Shown one piece after another: positions 17,968 to 26,981 of a stretch of DNA of 64,000 nucleotides. How positions within the stretch are numbered: the stretch's first letter is position 1; every line of letters starts with the position of its first letter. The notes beneath the pieces were generated by a model. It had not been told where the DNA came from. It made no database searches and was given only the letters and a program-made list of their open reading frames with translations. A program made the translations under genes and the position numbers. The DNA comes from Myxococcus guangdongensis (GTDB taxonomy: Bacteria; Myxococcota; Myxococcia; Myxococcales; Myxococcaceae): contig NZ_JAJVKW010000003.1 of NCBI RefSeq assembly GCF_024198255.1, positions 558,001 through 622,000 of the forward strand, given 5' to 3'.

Positions 17968-20817
17968 TCACAGCTCGTGGTAGGGCTTCTTCGTGGACAG
18001 GGGCTTGGACCGGCTCACGCTCGACAGGTTCCCCAGGCTGTTGCTCCGTCGCAGCATGGGGCTGGGCGCGCCCACGTGCAGCGAGAGGTCATCGGGCGCC
18101 TGGGGCAGGTCCATCGCCTTGGCCTCCGCAATCACGGTCATGTGGTCCTGGCGCAGGTTCAGCGCCGCGGTCCGGCGGTTGTCGGGGGGCGCGGGCAGCG
18201 CGCCGTCATGCTCGACCAGGTGCACCGCCAACTGGACGGCCCACGCGCCACAACTGTCCTGGGCGAGCGTTTCGTTCCCGTCGCGGTCGTCTTGATAGCG
18301 GACGGTGCAGCTCTCCACCTCGATGCCCGGGAATGGCAGGTTGAGCAGTTGGAGGTCCTCCACCGGTACGTCGTCGGGGTTGAGCGGGTCGATGTAGAGC
18401 AGCTTCGCCTTGCGACGTCCCAGGAGGTTCGGCGCCCCGAGCGTGATGTAGAGCAGCGCCCAGTGGTTGCGGTGGCGGTGGAGCGGCTGGACGATGATGG
18501 TGGTCGCCGTGGTGATGGCCCCATGGACGACGGTGCTGTACGCGGAGCGATCCATCTGCAACCACTGGACGCGGCTGATGCCGGGGAGGACCGCGACGTG
18601 CGGGTGGTTCTGGAGGTAGTAGCGCTGGAGGCAGTAGATGTCGTCCTCCTCGTAGTAGGTGCCCTCGTCGTCGAGCTTCGGGAGGGCGCTGGGGGAGGAA
18701 CTGAAGCGTCCCAGGGCCTCGTACTCCTTCCGCTTCGACTCCACATCGTCCTCCACGTCCCCTCCACCTAGAGGTGAGCCCGACTGCTGGCTCCCGGAAA
18801 CCAGGGGCTTCTTCTTGAGCGGGAAGTCGATGACTCGTGGGGATGGCTGCGGGAGCACCTGTCGCTGCACCTTGCCCCGGTTGTGATGACTCAGCAGCGG
18901 CACGTCATGGACCCGGGGGAGGACCGGCACGACGACGACCTGGCTCGGGGGCTTGATGACCTCGGGTGGGCCCCCCAGCGACAGGCTCCCGGGGAGCTTG
19001 AGGTTCGGGCGGTCGAAGTCGATGCCCGTGTTGAACAGGTCCCGGTTGCGCATCAGCAGGCGGTGCTCGAGCAGCATCCTGCGGAAGTGCGTCTCGTTGT
19101 CGGAGAGGACGTTGAGGTCGCGGGCCTTCTTTCCCTCCTTGGATTCGAAGTTGAGCTGGGGCTTGAGCAGGCCGTCGAAGAAGGTCTTGACCGAGCGTGC
19201 CGTGCCACAGACGCGCATGATGCCGTGGACCAGGTCTCCTCCCGTGGGGTGTTTGCTCGCGCTCTCGACCAGGATGAGCAACCCGCCTGCCTGCGACGTC
19301 TTCGACGTGGCCAGGAAGCCCTGGAAGAGGGCCAGGTATTCGGCCCGCTCCCGGGTGGTGTTGTTGGTCGTGTCGATGATGATGGCCCCGAGCTCTCGCT
19401 GGGACACGAAGGGCGTCTTGACGATGTTGATGGGGTTGGGCGCGCCGTCGAAGACCAGGACGCGAGTCCCCGTCTTCTTGTCCAGGGATGCGTAGAGCTC
19501 TTCATGGTCGAGCTCGAAGTAGGGCGCCCAGGACAGGATGGGCATCGACTCGCCCTTGGCTCCGCCCTCCGCGAACAGCCAGTTCGAGTACAACATCCCG
19601 AACATCGTCGCCGACCGGAGCGCGGCCATGCCTGAAATCAGCGTGGCCTTCTTGAGGACCAGCCTGCCGTTCACCTCGACCGCTTTGTCGCCGTCTCCCT
19701 TGGAGGGCTTCTTCGACGGCTTCAGGTCCGGCTCGTCGTCCTCGTACTCGGACTCCGACCCATAGCCCGTGTCCTTGGGCTCCTTCTTCCGCTTCTTCTT
19801 GGGGGCCTGGACCCGGGGGAGCACATCCCGGAGGTCGTAGGCGACCTGGGCGTTCACGAACGTCCACGAGCAGTCCACGGCGCCGCCGTTGTAGGTGCCG
19901 AGGAGGTCCGCGAAGTTCGCCGCCGTGGCCCCGTTCGGCCGGTTCGTCAGGGCATGCAGCGCCGACATCAGGCGGTCGAGCGCGGCGAGTTGAGCATCCC
20001 CATAGCCTTCCAGGGACTCGATGAGCTTGATGATGGGCGGCTTCTTCGAGGGCACCACCTTGGGGATCACCTTGAGCATCGCGGTGATGAAATCCCCGGT
20101 GAAGTCGAGCGCCTCGTTGATGGCCTCGGCCCCGAGGGTGGGCGGCAGCAGTCCCGGGTCCAGCCGGATGCCGTTGGGGATGTCCGCGAGCGTGGGGAAG
20201 ACCGAGCCGAAGCCCTCGCGCGAGACGACCTCGATGCCGATGCCCCGGGCCCGGATGGCGCGCGTGAGCCGCGCTCCGAAGACGCACTGGATGATTCGCC
20301 ACTGGCCCTGGTTGTTCAGCTTCGAGGGGAAGGCCTGCGACTCGTTACCGAGGATGCACAGCATCGGATAGCCGTGAATCTGCCAGCCGGGGCCCCGCTC
20401 CATCGGGAGCAGGGTGCCTCCCTCGACATGGAAGGTCTTGCCCTTCTGCGTGAAGGTGTCGAGCACCGCCTGGCACACGGCCCGCTTGGACAGGATGGCG
20501 ATGTCGCTGAGCGGGACGGGCAGGTCGGCGCACCCCTCCTCGAACAGGGCGAGCAGCGCGTACAGGTCGCCCTCGTTGCCGAGCCGCTGTCGTCCACCGC
20601 CCTTCGAGGAGGTATCGACCGGCTTGCCCCGGCCCAGCACGAAGCCCGGGCTGTACGAGCGGGGGTAGGACCGATTGTCCAGGTCCGCCCCCAAGGAGAA
20701 CCTCGTGAACGGCACCATCGAGTTCGCGGACGCGATCATGACCCGGTGCAGCCATTCGAGGTCGTAGGTGATGTTGATGCCGCCTGCCTCTTGCGTTGCC
20801 GTGATCTGCCACAACAT
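17968..20817 (-). CDS. large protein of unknown family with C-terminal clan CE (Ulp1/YopJ-like) cysteine peptidase domain
   Basis: A 949-residue protein. The start is the ATG at 20817, with AAGGAG 7 bases before it. Residues 1 to about 300 are a folded region I do not recognise. A Lys/Glu/Ser-rich linker lies near 340-390. A second folded block (about 400-600) has alternating hydrophobic strands such as TRVLVFDGAPNPINIVKTPF and GAIIIDTTNNTTRERAEYLA. The C-terminal 200 residues show His785 in RNHWALLYI, Asp810 in LLYIDPLN, Gln853 and Cys856 in AQDSCGAWAVQLA. This is the His-Asp-Gln-Cys order of Ulp1/adenain/YopJ peptidases, though Gln lies only 3 residues before Cys (6 in Ulp1). A basic, Ser-rich tail follows. 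No signal peptide. It stands alone, with its own terminator and a possible sigma-54 promoter. Its wording is less GC-biased than its neighbours. Peptidase assignment is moderate; substrate unknown. Confidence 0.7.
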   Translation of the reverse strand: MLWQITATQEAGGINITYDLEWLHRVMIASANSMVPFTRFSLGADLDNRSYPRSYSPGFVLGRGKPVDTSSKGGGRQRLGNEGDLYALLALFEEGCADLPVPLSDIAILSKRAVCQAVLDTFTQKGKTFHVEGGTLLPMERGPGWQIHGYPMLCILGNESQAFPSKLNNQGQWRIIQCVFGARLTRAIRARGIGIEVVSREGFGSVFPTLADIPNGIRLDPGLLPPTLGAEAINEALDFTGDFITAMLKVIPKVVPSKKPPIIKLIESLEGYGDAQLAALDRLMSALHALTNRPNGATAANFADLLGTYNGGAVDCSWTFVNAQVAYDLRDVLPRVQAPKKKRKKEPKDTGYGSESEYEDDEPDLKPSKKPSKGDGDKAVEVNGRLVLKKATLISGMAALRSATMFGMLYSNWLFAEGGAKGESMPILSWAPYFELDHEELYASLDKKTGTRVLVFDGAPNPINIVKTPFVSQRELGAIIIDTTNNTTRERAEYLALFQGFLATSKTSQAGGLLILVESASKHPTGGDLVHGIMRVCGTARSVKTFFDGLLKPQLNFESKEGKKARDLNVLSDNETHFRRMLLEHRLLMRNRDLFNTGIDFDRPNLKLPGSLSLGGPPEVIKPPSQVVVVPVLPRVHDVPLLSHHNRGKVQRQVLPQPSPRVIDFPLKKKPLVSGSQQSGSPLGGGDVEDDVESKRKEYEALGRFSSSPSALPKLDDEGTYYEEDDIYCLQRYYLQNHPHVAVLPGISRVQWLQMDRSAYSTVVHGAITTATTIIVQPLHRHRNHWALLYITLGAPNLLGRRKAKLLYIDPLNPDDVPVEDLQLLNLPFPGIEVESCTVRYQDDRDGNETLAQDSCGAWAVQLAVHLVEHDGALPAPPDNRRTAALNLRQDHMTVIAEAKAMDLPQAPDDLSLHVGAPSPMLRRSNSLGNLSSVSRSKPLSTKKPYHEL

Positions 20818-21087
20818 CGACCGGCTCCTTGTCTCCTCCTCGGACGAGGGCGGGTGCGCATGGGGGGAGCGCACTGCGTCCAGAGGGGCCAGGCCGGATG
20901 TTGTGCATGCGTCACGCCAGGGCTGATTTCGCTCGGGAGAGCGCGGAGAGGTGCCCCTCGCCGAGCCTTGTCCGAGGGGCGTGCGTCGCGCCCGGACGCA
21001 GGTTCGTCCTGGCGAGACGCGGCTTCAACGCATCCCCTCTCCGTGGAAGAGTGCGCCCACCTGTCCCGCCGTCCCGAGGTGCCTTGC
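20818..21087. other. divergent promoter region between Ulp1-like and M19 dipeptidase genes
   Basis: About 270 bases carrying the start signals for both directions: AAGGAG for the minus gene and GAGG at 21076-21079 for the plus gene. The sigma-54-like site is the only promoter element I can point to. Confidence 0.5.
20904..20919 (-). promoter_or_regulatory. possible sigma-54 promoter of the Ulp1-like gene
   Basis: On the minus strand, TGGCGTGACGCATGCA matches the sigma-54 pattern TGGCACG-N4-TTGCA at 10 of the 12 best-conserved positions or close to it, with the essential GG and GC 10 bases apart. It lies 87 bases upstream of the ATG at 20817. Chance matches of this quality occur, so confidence is low. 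Confidence 0.35.
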
Positions 21088-22341
21088 GTGAACCGCTCCG
21101 TCCTCGCCGCCCTGGTCGTCCTGGGAACCCCCCCATCGCTCGCCGCCGAGCCCGCGCCCGTCTCCGCCAAGGCCCGCGCCATCCATGACTCGGCGCTCAT
21201 CATCGACACCCACGTGGACACGCCCCTGCGCATGCTCAACGAGGGCTTCGACGTGGGCTCCAAGCCGCCCAATGGCCAGGGCCACCTGGACCTGTCGCGC
21301 GCGCGGGAGGGCAACCTGGGCGCGGCCTTCTTCTCCATCTGGGTGGAGCCCAAGGAGTACGCCGGCCGCTATACGCACCAGGCGCTGCGCATCATCGACT
21401 CGGTGCACACCGCGGTGGAGCGGCACCCGGACCAGATGGTGCTCGCGCTGTCGTCGAAGGACATCGTCGCCGCGCGCTCCGGCAAGCAGAAGAAGCTGGC
21501 CACGCTGCTCGGCGTCGAGGGCGGCCACGCCATCCAGAATGATTTGGGCGTGCTGCGCGACTTCTACCGGCTGGGCGTGCGCTACATGACGCTCACCTGG
21601 TCCAACACGAACGAGTGGGCCGACTCGTCCGGCGACATCACCGACACCTCCGTGAAGCACCACGACGGCCTCACCGACTTCGGCCGCGACGTGGTGCGGG
21701 AGATGAACCGGCTGGGCATGCTCGTGGACATCTCGCACGTGTCGGACAAGACGTTCTTCGACACGTTGAAGGCGACGCGCGCGCCCGTCATCGCGTCGCA
21801 CTCGTCCGCTCGCGCGCTCACGGACCACCCGCGCAACATGACGGACGAGATGCTCAAGGCCGTGGCCGCCAACCGAGGCGTCGTCATGGTGAACTTCTTC
21901 TCCGCCTTCGTCGACGACGACTTCCGCAAGGGCTACGCCGCCATGTCCGAGGAGCGCGGCGCCGCGCTGGCCGCGGTGGAGGCGAAGCACAAGAACTCCG
22001 ACCCCGTGACGCGCTTCCGCGCCCAGTCCCAGGCTGGCTGGGAGTGGGCCGCCAAGGTGCCGCGTCCTCCGCTCAAGGCGGTCATCGACCACATCGACCA
22101 CATCGCCAAGGTGGCCGGCGTGGACCACGTGGGCCTGGGCTCGGACTTCGATGGCATCAACTCCGCGCCGCAGGGACTCGACTCGGTGGCGGACCTGCCG
22201 CGAATCACCGAGGCGCTGCTCGCCCGGGGCTACACGAAAGAGCAGCTCCACAAAATCCTGGGCGGCAACCTCCTACGGGTCTTCCGCGACGCGGAGGCCG
22301 TCAGCCGCGAGCTGCGCTCACCCCCGAGCGTCCAGCGCTGA
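21088..22341 (+). CDS. M19-family membrane dipeptidase, exported
   Basis: A 417-residue protein. A GTG start at 21088 (GAGG 8 bases upstream) gives a signal peptide ending SLAA-E. The renal-dipeptidase zinc motifs are all visible: IDTHVDTP (HxD), the bridging Glu in GVEGGHAI, DISHVSD and IASHSSARAL for the second metal, and GLGSDFDGI. M19 enzymes cleave dipeptides, including D-residue and dehydropeptide substrates, and are often zinc-dependent. The frame is open far upstream, antisense to the Ulp1-like gene, and that part is not real. Probable job: extracytoplasmic peptide recycling or nutrition. Confidence 0.92.
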   Translation: MNRSVLAALVVLGTPPSLAAEPAPVSAKARAIHDSALIIDTHVDTPLRMLNEGFDVGSKPPNGQGHLDLSRAREGNLGAAFFSIWVEPKEYAGRYTHQALRIIDSVHTAVERHPDQMVLALSSKDIVAARSGKQKKLATLLGVEGGHAIQNDLGVLRDFYRLGVRYMTLTWSNTNEWADSSGDITDTSVKHHDGLTDFGRDVVREMNRLGMLVDISHVSDKTFFDTLKATRAPVIASHSSARALTDHPRNMTDEMLKAVAANRGVVMVNFFSAFVDDDFRKGYAAMSEERGAALAAVEAKHKNSDPVTRFRAQSQAGWEWAAKVPRPPLKAVIDHIDHIAKVAGVDHVGLGSDFDGINSAPQGLDSVADLPRITEALLARGYTKEQLHKILGGNLLRVFRDAEAVSRELRSPPSVQR

Positions 22342-22502
22342 CTCCACGCAGCGCGAGGGCAGCCGGCGGCACGAGGGGAAGTGTCGCCTGTTCGCTCGGG
22401 ATTGCAGGCGCGGCGCGTCTTTTCCGATGCACCTGCTGTGCAGCGGGTCCGGGGAACCCGGGGGCTTCCTTCGGCCACACGCGAAACGCTAGCCTCGCGT
22501 TC

Positions 22503-23603
22503 ATGGCATCGGGCGTCGTGTTGATTCGGCTGGGGCTCGTCGCCGCCCTGTGCCTGGGCGTGGAGGTTCGCGCGGAGCACGGCGGCGGCGCATGGCTGGC
22601 CGTGGCGCGCATCGCCTCCGAGGAGGACGGCGCCCTGCTCGAGCGCGTGCGCGGACAGAGCAGTGATTTGCCCGTGGAGCTGCGCGCCATGCCGGGACCT
22701 TCACTGGAGGGCCCACCCCAGGACCAGTGGCGCTCCGCCGTCGCGCTCGCGGACGCGCACCAGGCCCGCGCTGTCCTCTGGTTCCAGCGCTCCGGCGCCG
22801 AGCTGCGCGTCCACTTCGCAGAGCCCGGCAGCCGTCACCTCTTCGTTCGCACCGCGAAGTTGGAAGGACACCCCGGCGCGCTCGAGTGGTCCGCGGGCGC
22901 CGAGGCCGTGGCGCTGGTGGTGCGCTCCGCCCTGCGCGCGGTGGAGGCGGGCACACCCCTGGGCGAGGTGGTGGAGGTTCCCGCGCCGCCCGCGCCCGTG
23001 CTCGAGCCCACGTCCGGGCCCGTCGTCGTGCCGCCGGAGCTGTGGACCTATCCGCCGGCCTCGAAGGACTCACGCTCCCTGCGCTGGCAGGTGCTGGTGG
23101 GCGGACTCGCCGCGCTGGATGGATACACGGACTCCGGTCACCAGGGGCTGTTGATTGGCTCGGGGTGGGAGTTCCCCTCGGGGCGGCTGCGGCTGCTGCT
23201 CTCGCTGAGCCTGGCGCGCATGCTCCCGGATGGGCGCACCGACGTGAAGCTGGAGCAGTACTCGGGCGGGCTCTGGTGGGACTTCCCGTTGCTGCAGGTG
23301 GGCGAGCTGCGCTGGGGTGTGGGCGCGGGAGCGGGCCTGCTGCTCTTCGGCCGCAGCACGGAGTCGCACTTCCCGGGCATCCAGGCGGCCAATCCGCGCT
23401 TCATCCCCGCGCTGCTGGTGGGGCCCGACACGTCCCTGCGGTGGGGCTTCTCGCGGCTGCTCGCCGTGGAGCTGTCCGTGGCCGCCGACGCGGCGGTGGG
23501 GCGGCCCGAGCTGGGTTACTCCGAGAACGGAAACTTCGTGCCGCGAAATCAGGGCTGGGCCGTCCGGCCGAGGGCGTCCCTGGCGCTGGTGCTGCTGCCA
23601 TGA
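22503..23603 (+). CDS. exported protein with possible beta-barrel, first gene of sigma-factor operon
   Basis: A 366-residue protein. The N-terminus is a signal peptide (cleavage after VRA). A mixed domain (about 30-150) and a Pro-rich linker (about 155-180) follow, then a Gly-rich region of alternating hydrophobic strands to the C-terminus that could form a small outer-membrane barrel. No named family recognised. Its stop overlaps the sigma-factor start (ATGA), so they are co-translated. Myxobacteria often pair such an envelope protein with an ECF sigma factor, suggesting sensor or target status, which is inference. Confidence 0.7.
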   Translation: MASGVVLIRLGLVAALCLGVEVRAEHGGGAWLAVARIASEEDGALLERVRGQSSDLPVELRAMPGPSLEGPPQDQWRSAVALADAHQARAVLWFQRSGAELRVHFAEPGSRHLFVRTAKLEGHPGALEWSAGAEAVALVVRSALRAVEAGTPLGEVVEVPAPPAPVLEPTSGPVVVPPELWTYPPASKDSRSLRWQVLVGGLAALDGYTDSGHQGLLIGSGWEFPSGRLRLLLSLSLARMLPDGRTDVKLEQYSGGLWWDFPLLQVGELRWGVGAGAGLLLFGRSTESHFPGIQAANPRFIPALLVGPDTSLRWGFSRLLAVELSVAADAAVGRPELGYSENGNFVPRNQGWAVRPRASLALVLLP

Positions 23604-24244
23604 GCGGTGATGACCCGTTTTCGCCTCGACCTCCCTCCATGGGGTCGATGACGAGCACGGGTCCGGAAGCCATCGGCAGGGCACGACCTGGAGTGGACCC
23701 GCGCATCCAGGCGGCCATCCAGGGACGCAAGCAGGCCGCCGAGTCCTTGTTGTTGGAGCTGTTGCCCCGGGTGCGCAACCTGGTGCGCTACCTGGTGCAC
23801 GGCGACGGGGACGTGGAGGACATCGCCCAGGAGTCGCTCATCGCGCTGCTGCGGGGCCTGCCCTCGTACCGGGGCGAGGGGCAGTTCCACTCGTGGGTGG
23901 ACCGGGTGGTCGCGAGGACCACCTTCGCGTGGCTCAAGCGCGCCCGGGGCAGCGAGGCGCGCAGGGGCGAGGAGCCGGCGGAGCTGATGGCGGTGCCGTC
24001 CGAGGACGCGCCGCCGGACGAGTACGTCCACCGCCGCCGCATGGTGATGTTGCTGGACCGTATCCCCGACGAGCAACGGCATGCGATGGTGCTGCACCAT
24101 GTGCTCGGCATGAGCGTGCCGGAGGTGTCGGACGAGCTGGGGATTCCCTTCGAGACGATTCGCAGCCGCCTGCGGCTGGGTCGCACGGCGCTGCGCGCGC
24201 TGGCCACGGATGCGGGTGGCGCTCCGGAGGGAGGTGCGACATGA
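23600..24244 (+). CDS. ECF-type RNA polymerase sigma factor
   Basis: A 214-residue protein with sigma region 2 (VRYLVHGDGDVEDIAQESLIALL, then a Trp-containing segment FHSWVDRVVARTTFAWLKRAR) and region 4 (IPDEQRHAMVLHHVLGMSVPEVSDELGIPFETIRSRLRLGR), lacking region 3, as in ECF factors. The ATG at 23600 overlaps the previous stop, and its own stop overlaps the next ATG (24241). Region 2 and 4 boundaries are clear, so the family call is firm. It likely controls envelope genes, including its own operon, and the downstream transmembrane protein is the natural anti-sigma candidate. Confidence 0.92.
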   Translation: MSGDDPFSPRPPSMGSMTSTGPEAIGRARPGVDPRIQAAIQGRKQAAESLLLELLPRVRNLVRYLVHGDGDVEDIAQESLIALLRGLPSYRGEGQFHSWVDRVVARTTFAWLKRARGSEARRGEEPAELMAVPSEDAPPDEYVHRRRMVMLLDRIPDEQRHAMVLHHVLGMSVPEVSDELGIPFETIRSRLRLGRTALRALATDAGGAPEGGAT

Positions 24245-25095
24245 GTCGGCTCGTGGATGAGGACGGGCCGAACGAGCTGCTCGCGCCGCTGGATGACGGC
24301 CCCGGCCCCGCGCGCCGGCTGTCGCGGCAGAAGTCCACCGCGCTGGTGCAGGCCGCGCTCCTGGCCACCCTGGACGCTCCGTCGTCGCCGCCGCGTCGTC
24401 GACACCGGCCGCACTGGTGGATGGGCGGGGCGCTGCTCGTGGTGGGTGCCGCGGCGGTCGCGACCTGGCAGCTGTCGGGTCGCGAGGCGCCCGCTGCTCC
24501 GGAGGACACGGCGGTCATCGCTCCCTCACCGCCGATGACGCCCCGCGCCGAGCCCGTCCCTCGGGAGCCCGAGGCGGTCGCGCCGGAGCGGTCCGCGCCG
24601 TCGGGGCCCGAGGCGGTCGCGCGAGAGCGGTCCGTGCCTTCAGTCCCCGATGCGGTCACCCTGGAGCCCATCGCTCCGGTGAAGCCCCGGAGCAGCGCGC
24701 CGTCCGCCGCGCCCGCGCCGGAGGACCTGCTTCGCCGGGCCAACGAGCATCGCGCCACCGGACAGTGGAAGGCGGCGGAGGCGCTCTACCTGCGTGTCAT
24801 CCGGGCCGAGCCGCAGGGCATGTCCGCGTACGTCGCGCGCGTGGCCTCGGGGGCGTTGAGGCTGGAGCACCTGGGCGATGCGCGCGGGGCGTTGCGCCAG
24901 TACCAGGAGGCCCTGAAGGGATGGCCCGGGGGCCTGTTGGAAGAAGAGGCGAGCCACGGTGTCACCGAGGCGCTGCGCGCGCTGGGTGAGCGGGACGGCG
25001 AGGTGCGCGCGTTGGAGGCCTTCCTCGCGCGTCATCCCGACTCGCCCCATGCCGTATCGGCCCGGAAGCGGCTGAAGGAGGTCTCAGGTCGATGA
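24241..25095 (+). CDS. single-span membrane protein with periplasmic TPR domain, putative anti-sigma or partner
   Basis: A 284-residue protein. A cytoplasmic N-terminus of about 58 residues is followed by a transmembrane helix (WMGGALLVVGAAAVATWQL). A Pro/Ala/Glu-rich linker with repeated EAVAPERS/EAVARERS wording then leads to TPR-like helices (about 165-284). The N-in topology with a short cytoplasmic domain next to a sigma factor is the anti-sigma arrangement, but no zinc-ASD HxxxCxxC motif is present. It may therefore be a TPR sensor instead. It overlaps both neighbours by 4 bases. Confidence 0.75.
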   Translation: MSRLVDEDGPNELLAPLDDGPGPARRLSRQKSTALVQAALLATLDAPSSPPRRRHRPHWWMGGALLVVGAAAVATWQLSGREAPAAPEDTAVIAPSPPMTPRAEPVPREPEAVAPERSAPSGPEAVARERSVPSVPDAVTLEPIAPVKPRSSAPSAAPAPEDLLRRANEHRATGQWKAAEALYLRVIRAEPQGMSAYVARVASGALRLEHLGDARGALRQYQEALKGWPGGLLEEEASHGVTEALRALGERDGEVRALEAFLARHPDSPHAVSARKRLKEVSGR

Positions 25096-26369
25096 GTCGC
25101 GCGAACGTGTCGCCGTGGAAGTCCGGGGCGAAGGTCCTCTGCGTGCTGGGGCTGGTGGGCGCCTGGAGCGCGTGCCAGGTGAAGGACCCGGTGGCCTTCA
25201 TCGAGACGCCGCGCAACGACGCGGGGCCGGTGGCCTCGTCCGATGGCGGACCGACGACGGGCGAGGGCGAGGAGCCCACCGATGACCACGCCGCCTTCTG
25301 CGCGTCCACGGGGCCGCTGTTGTTGGTGGGCGACAGCCTCACGGGCGCGAAGGTGTGCAGCGGGCACCTGGCCGAGCGGGCCTTCCGCCATGCGCTGTGC
25401 TCGTGCGAGCGGCTGGCCTTCAGCGCGTCGCTCACCACGGATGCGTTCAAGAGCTCGCTGGGCAAGTACGTGCCGGGAGGCCAGGGCGGCGCGGTGGCGA
25501 CGAACGGCGGCGTCGCGGCCAACGACACGCTGACGATTGGCGGCGGGCTGAGCGCGGGCGGCGCGGACGGCATCCTGCTGGGGCGCGGCCTGTCGGTGGG
25601 CGGTGGGCTGTACAGCGGCGGTCCGCTCAGCGGCAACGTGTCCGCGCGGGTGACGGGGGACGCGTGGGTGCGCGGTGACGTGGGGCTGGCGTCGCTGGAC
25701 GTGGCGGGGAAGCTGGCGGTGCCCGCGGAGCGCAGCATGTCCGGCGCGGTGACCGCCGCCGAGGTGCTTCGCGAGCCGGTGGACTCCGTGTCGCCGTGCG
25801 CGTGCGGGGACACCGCGTCGGTGGTGGACATCCAAGGACTCATCGCCAACCACGCCCGCGACAACCACAACGCCGTCATCGACCTGGAGCCCTCGGCGCT
25901 GCAGGGCTTCACCGGCGAGCGCACGCTGGAGCTGCCGTGCGGGCGCTTCTTCCTGACGGGCATCGAGGGTCAGGGCCGGCTGAACCTCGTGGTGCGCGAG
26001 CGCACGGCGCTCTTCGTGCAAGGCAGCGTCGTCATCGGCGAGCGGCTCTCCGTGGAGGTGGTTCCGCCGGGGGAGCTGGACTTGTTCGTGGGCGGCGACA
26101 TGACGGTGGCCGGACAGCTCATGCTGGGGTCCGTGGAGGCGCCCGCGAAGGTGCGCGTGTACGCGGCGGGGACGGGAACGCTGGGAATCTCCGCGGGCAG
26201 CGTGCTCGCGGGAAACCTCTATGCACCCGGGGCCACCCTGACGCTCAGTGGCAACGCGGAGGTGTTCGGCTCCGTCTTCGTGCGGCACATCGAGTCCTCG
26301 GGTGCGCTGGCGCTGCACTACGATTCGGACATCCTCTCGTTGGGGAGCGCCTGCGGGCCCGTGGAGTGA
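25092..26369 (+). CDS. lipoprotein with PilX/DUF7305-like polar-repeat beta domain
   Basis: A 425-residue protein. A signal ending in AWSAC suggests lipidation (the -3 to -1 residues are not a perfect lipobox). After a Gly/Asp-rich spacer, residues 80-425 form Gly-rich short strands (TIGGGLSAGGADGILLGRGL; GDMTVAGQLMLGS; GNLYAPGATLTLSGNAEVFGS), typical of right-handed beta-helix or DUF7305 adhesin-like proteins. It is the last gene of the sigma-factor operon (ATGA overlap at 25092). Likely displayed on the cell surface; function unknown. Confidence 0.7.
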   Translation: MSRANVSPWKSGAKVLCVLGLVGAWSACQVKDPVAFIETPRNDAGPVASSDGGPTTGEGEEPTDDHAAFCASTGPLLLVGDSLTGAKVCSGHLAERAFRHALCSCERLAFSASLTTDAFKSSLGKYVPGGQGGAVATNGGVAANDTLTIGGGLSAGGADGILLGRGLSVGGGLYSGGPLSGNVSARVTGDAWVRGDVGLASLDVAGKLAVPAERSMSGAVTAAEVLREPVDSVSPCACGDTASVVDIQGLIANHARDNHNAVIDLEPSALQGFTGERTLELPCGRFFLTGIEGQGRLNLVVRERTALFVQGSVVIGERLSVEVVPPGELDLFVGGDMTVAGQLMLGSVEAPAKVRVYAAGTGTLGISAGSVLAGNLYAPGATLTLSGNAEVFGSVFVRHIESSGALALHYDSDILSLGSACGPVE

Positions 26370-26442
26370 TACAGGGGGGTGGACAGGGCGCGGGGGCGTG
26401 CACAGGTTTGCGTGCACACCTTCCCGGCCTGGAGGGCTCGTC

Positions 26443-26964
26443 GTGCTCCACCGTTTGTCCTCGCTGATGTCCCGGCTCCAGGAGGACCGCGAGGCCTTGC
26501 TGCGGGATGTCGGGTGGCCCGTGCTGGTGTGGGACTCCATGCCGAGCCGACCGCGCGCTGTGGCGCAGCTGGAGCCGCCGACGCTGAAGGTGCCGATTCC
26601 CTCGAGAGGCGTGGAGCCCGTGGTGTTCGAGCTGTGTCCGCGCTTCCCCGGGCGAGGGCCCGAGGTGATGGTGGGCCGCAGCCCCGAGTGCGACATCGTC
26701 CTGCCCGAGCCCACCGTGTCGCGGCAGCACGCGCGCTTCCGTCCGGAACCGCACACCGAGGTGTGGAGCGTGACGGACCTGGAGAGCCACGGCGGCACCT
26801 TCGTGGAGGGGGTGTTGATTGTGCCGGGGCGCTCGACGCCGCTGTTCAGCCAGGCCTCGCTGCGACTGGGGAGCGCGCAGGTGGTGTTCCTGCAGGCGAG
26901 CGCCTTCGAGTCCTACGCGCGCTCGTGCCAGGTGTCGTCCCGGGTGCGCTTGACGCGCTGGTAG
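26443..26964 (+). CDS. FHA-domain protein
   Basis: A 173-residue cytoplasmic protein. A helical N-terminus of about 50 residues precedes one forkhead-associated domain with the core GRSPECDIVLPEPTVSRQHA and SHGGTFVEG, the residues that bind phosphothreonine. The GTG start at 26443 is supported by GGAGGG at 26431-26436. It lies 73 bases after the sigma-factor operon in the same direction. Probably a reader for the Ser/Thr kinases common in this organism. The partner is unknown. Confidence 0.85.
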   Translation: MLHRLSSLMSRLQEDREALLRDVGWPVLVWDSMPSRPRAVAQLEPPTLKVPIPSRGVEPVVFELCPRFPGRGPEVMVGRSPECDIVLPEPTVSRQHARFRPEPHTEVWSVTDLESHGGTFVEGVLIVPGRSTPLFSQASLRLGSAQVVFLQASAFESYARSCQVSSRVRLTRW

Positions 26965-26981
26965 GCAGCTCCTAGAAGGGG

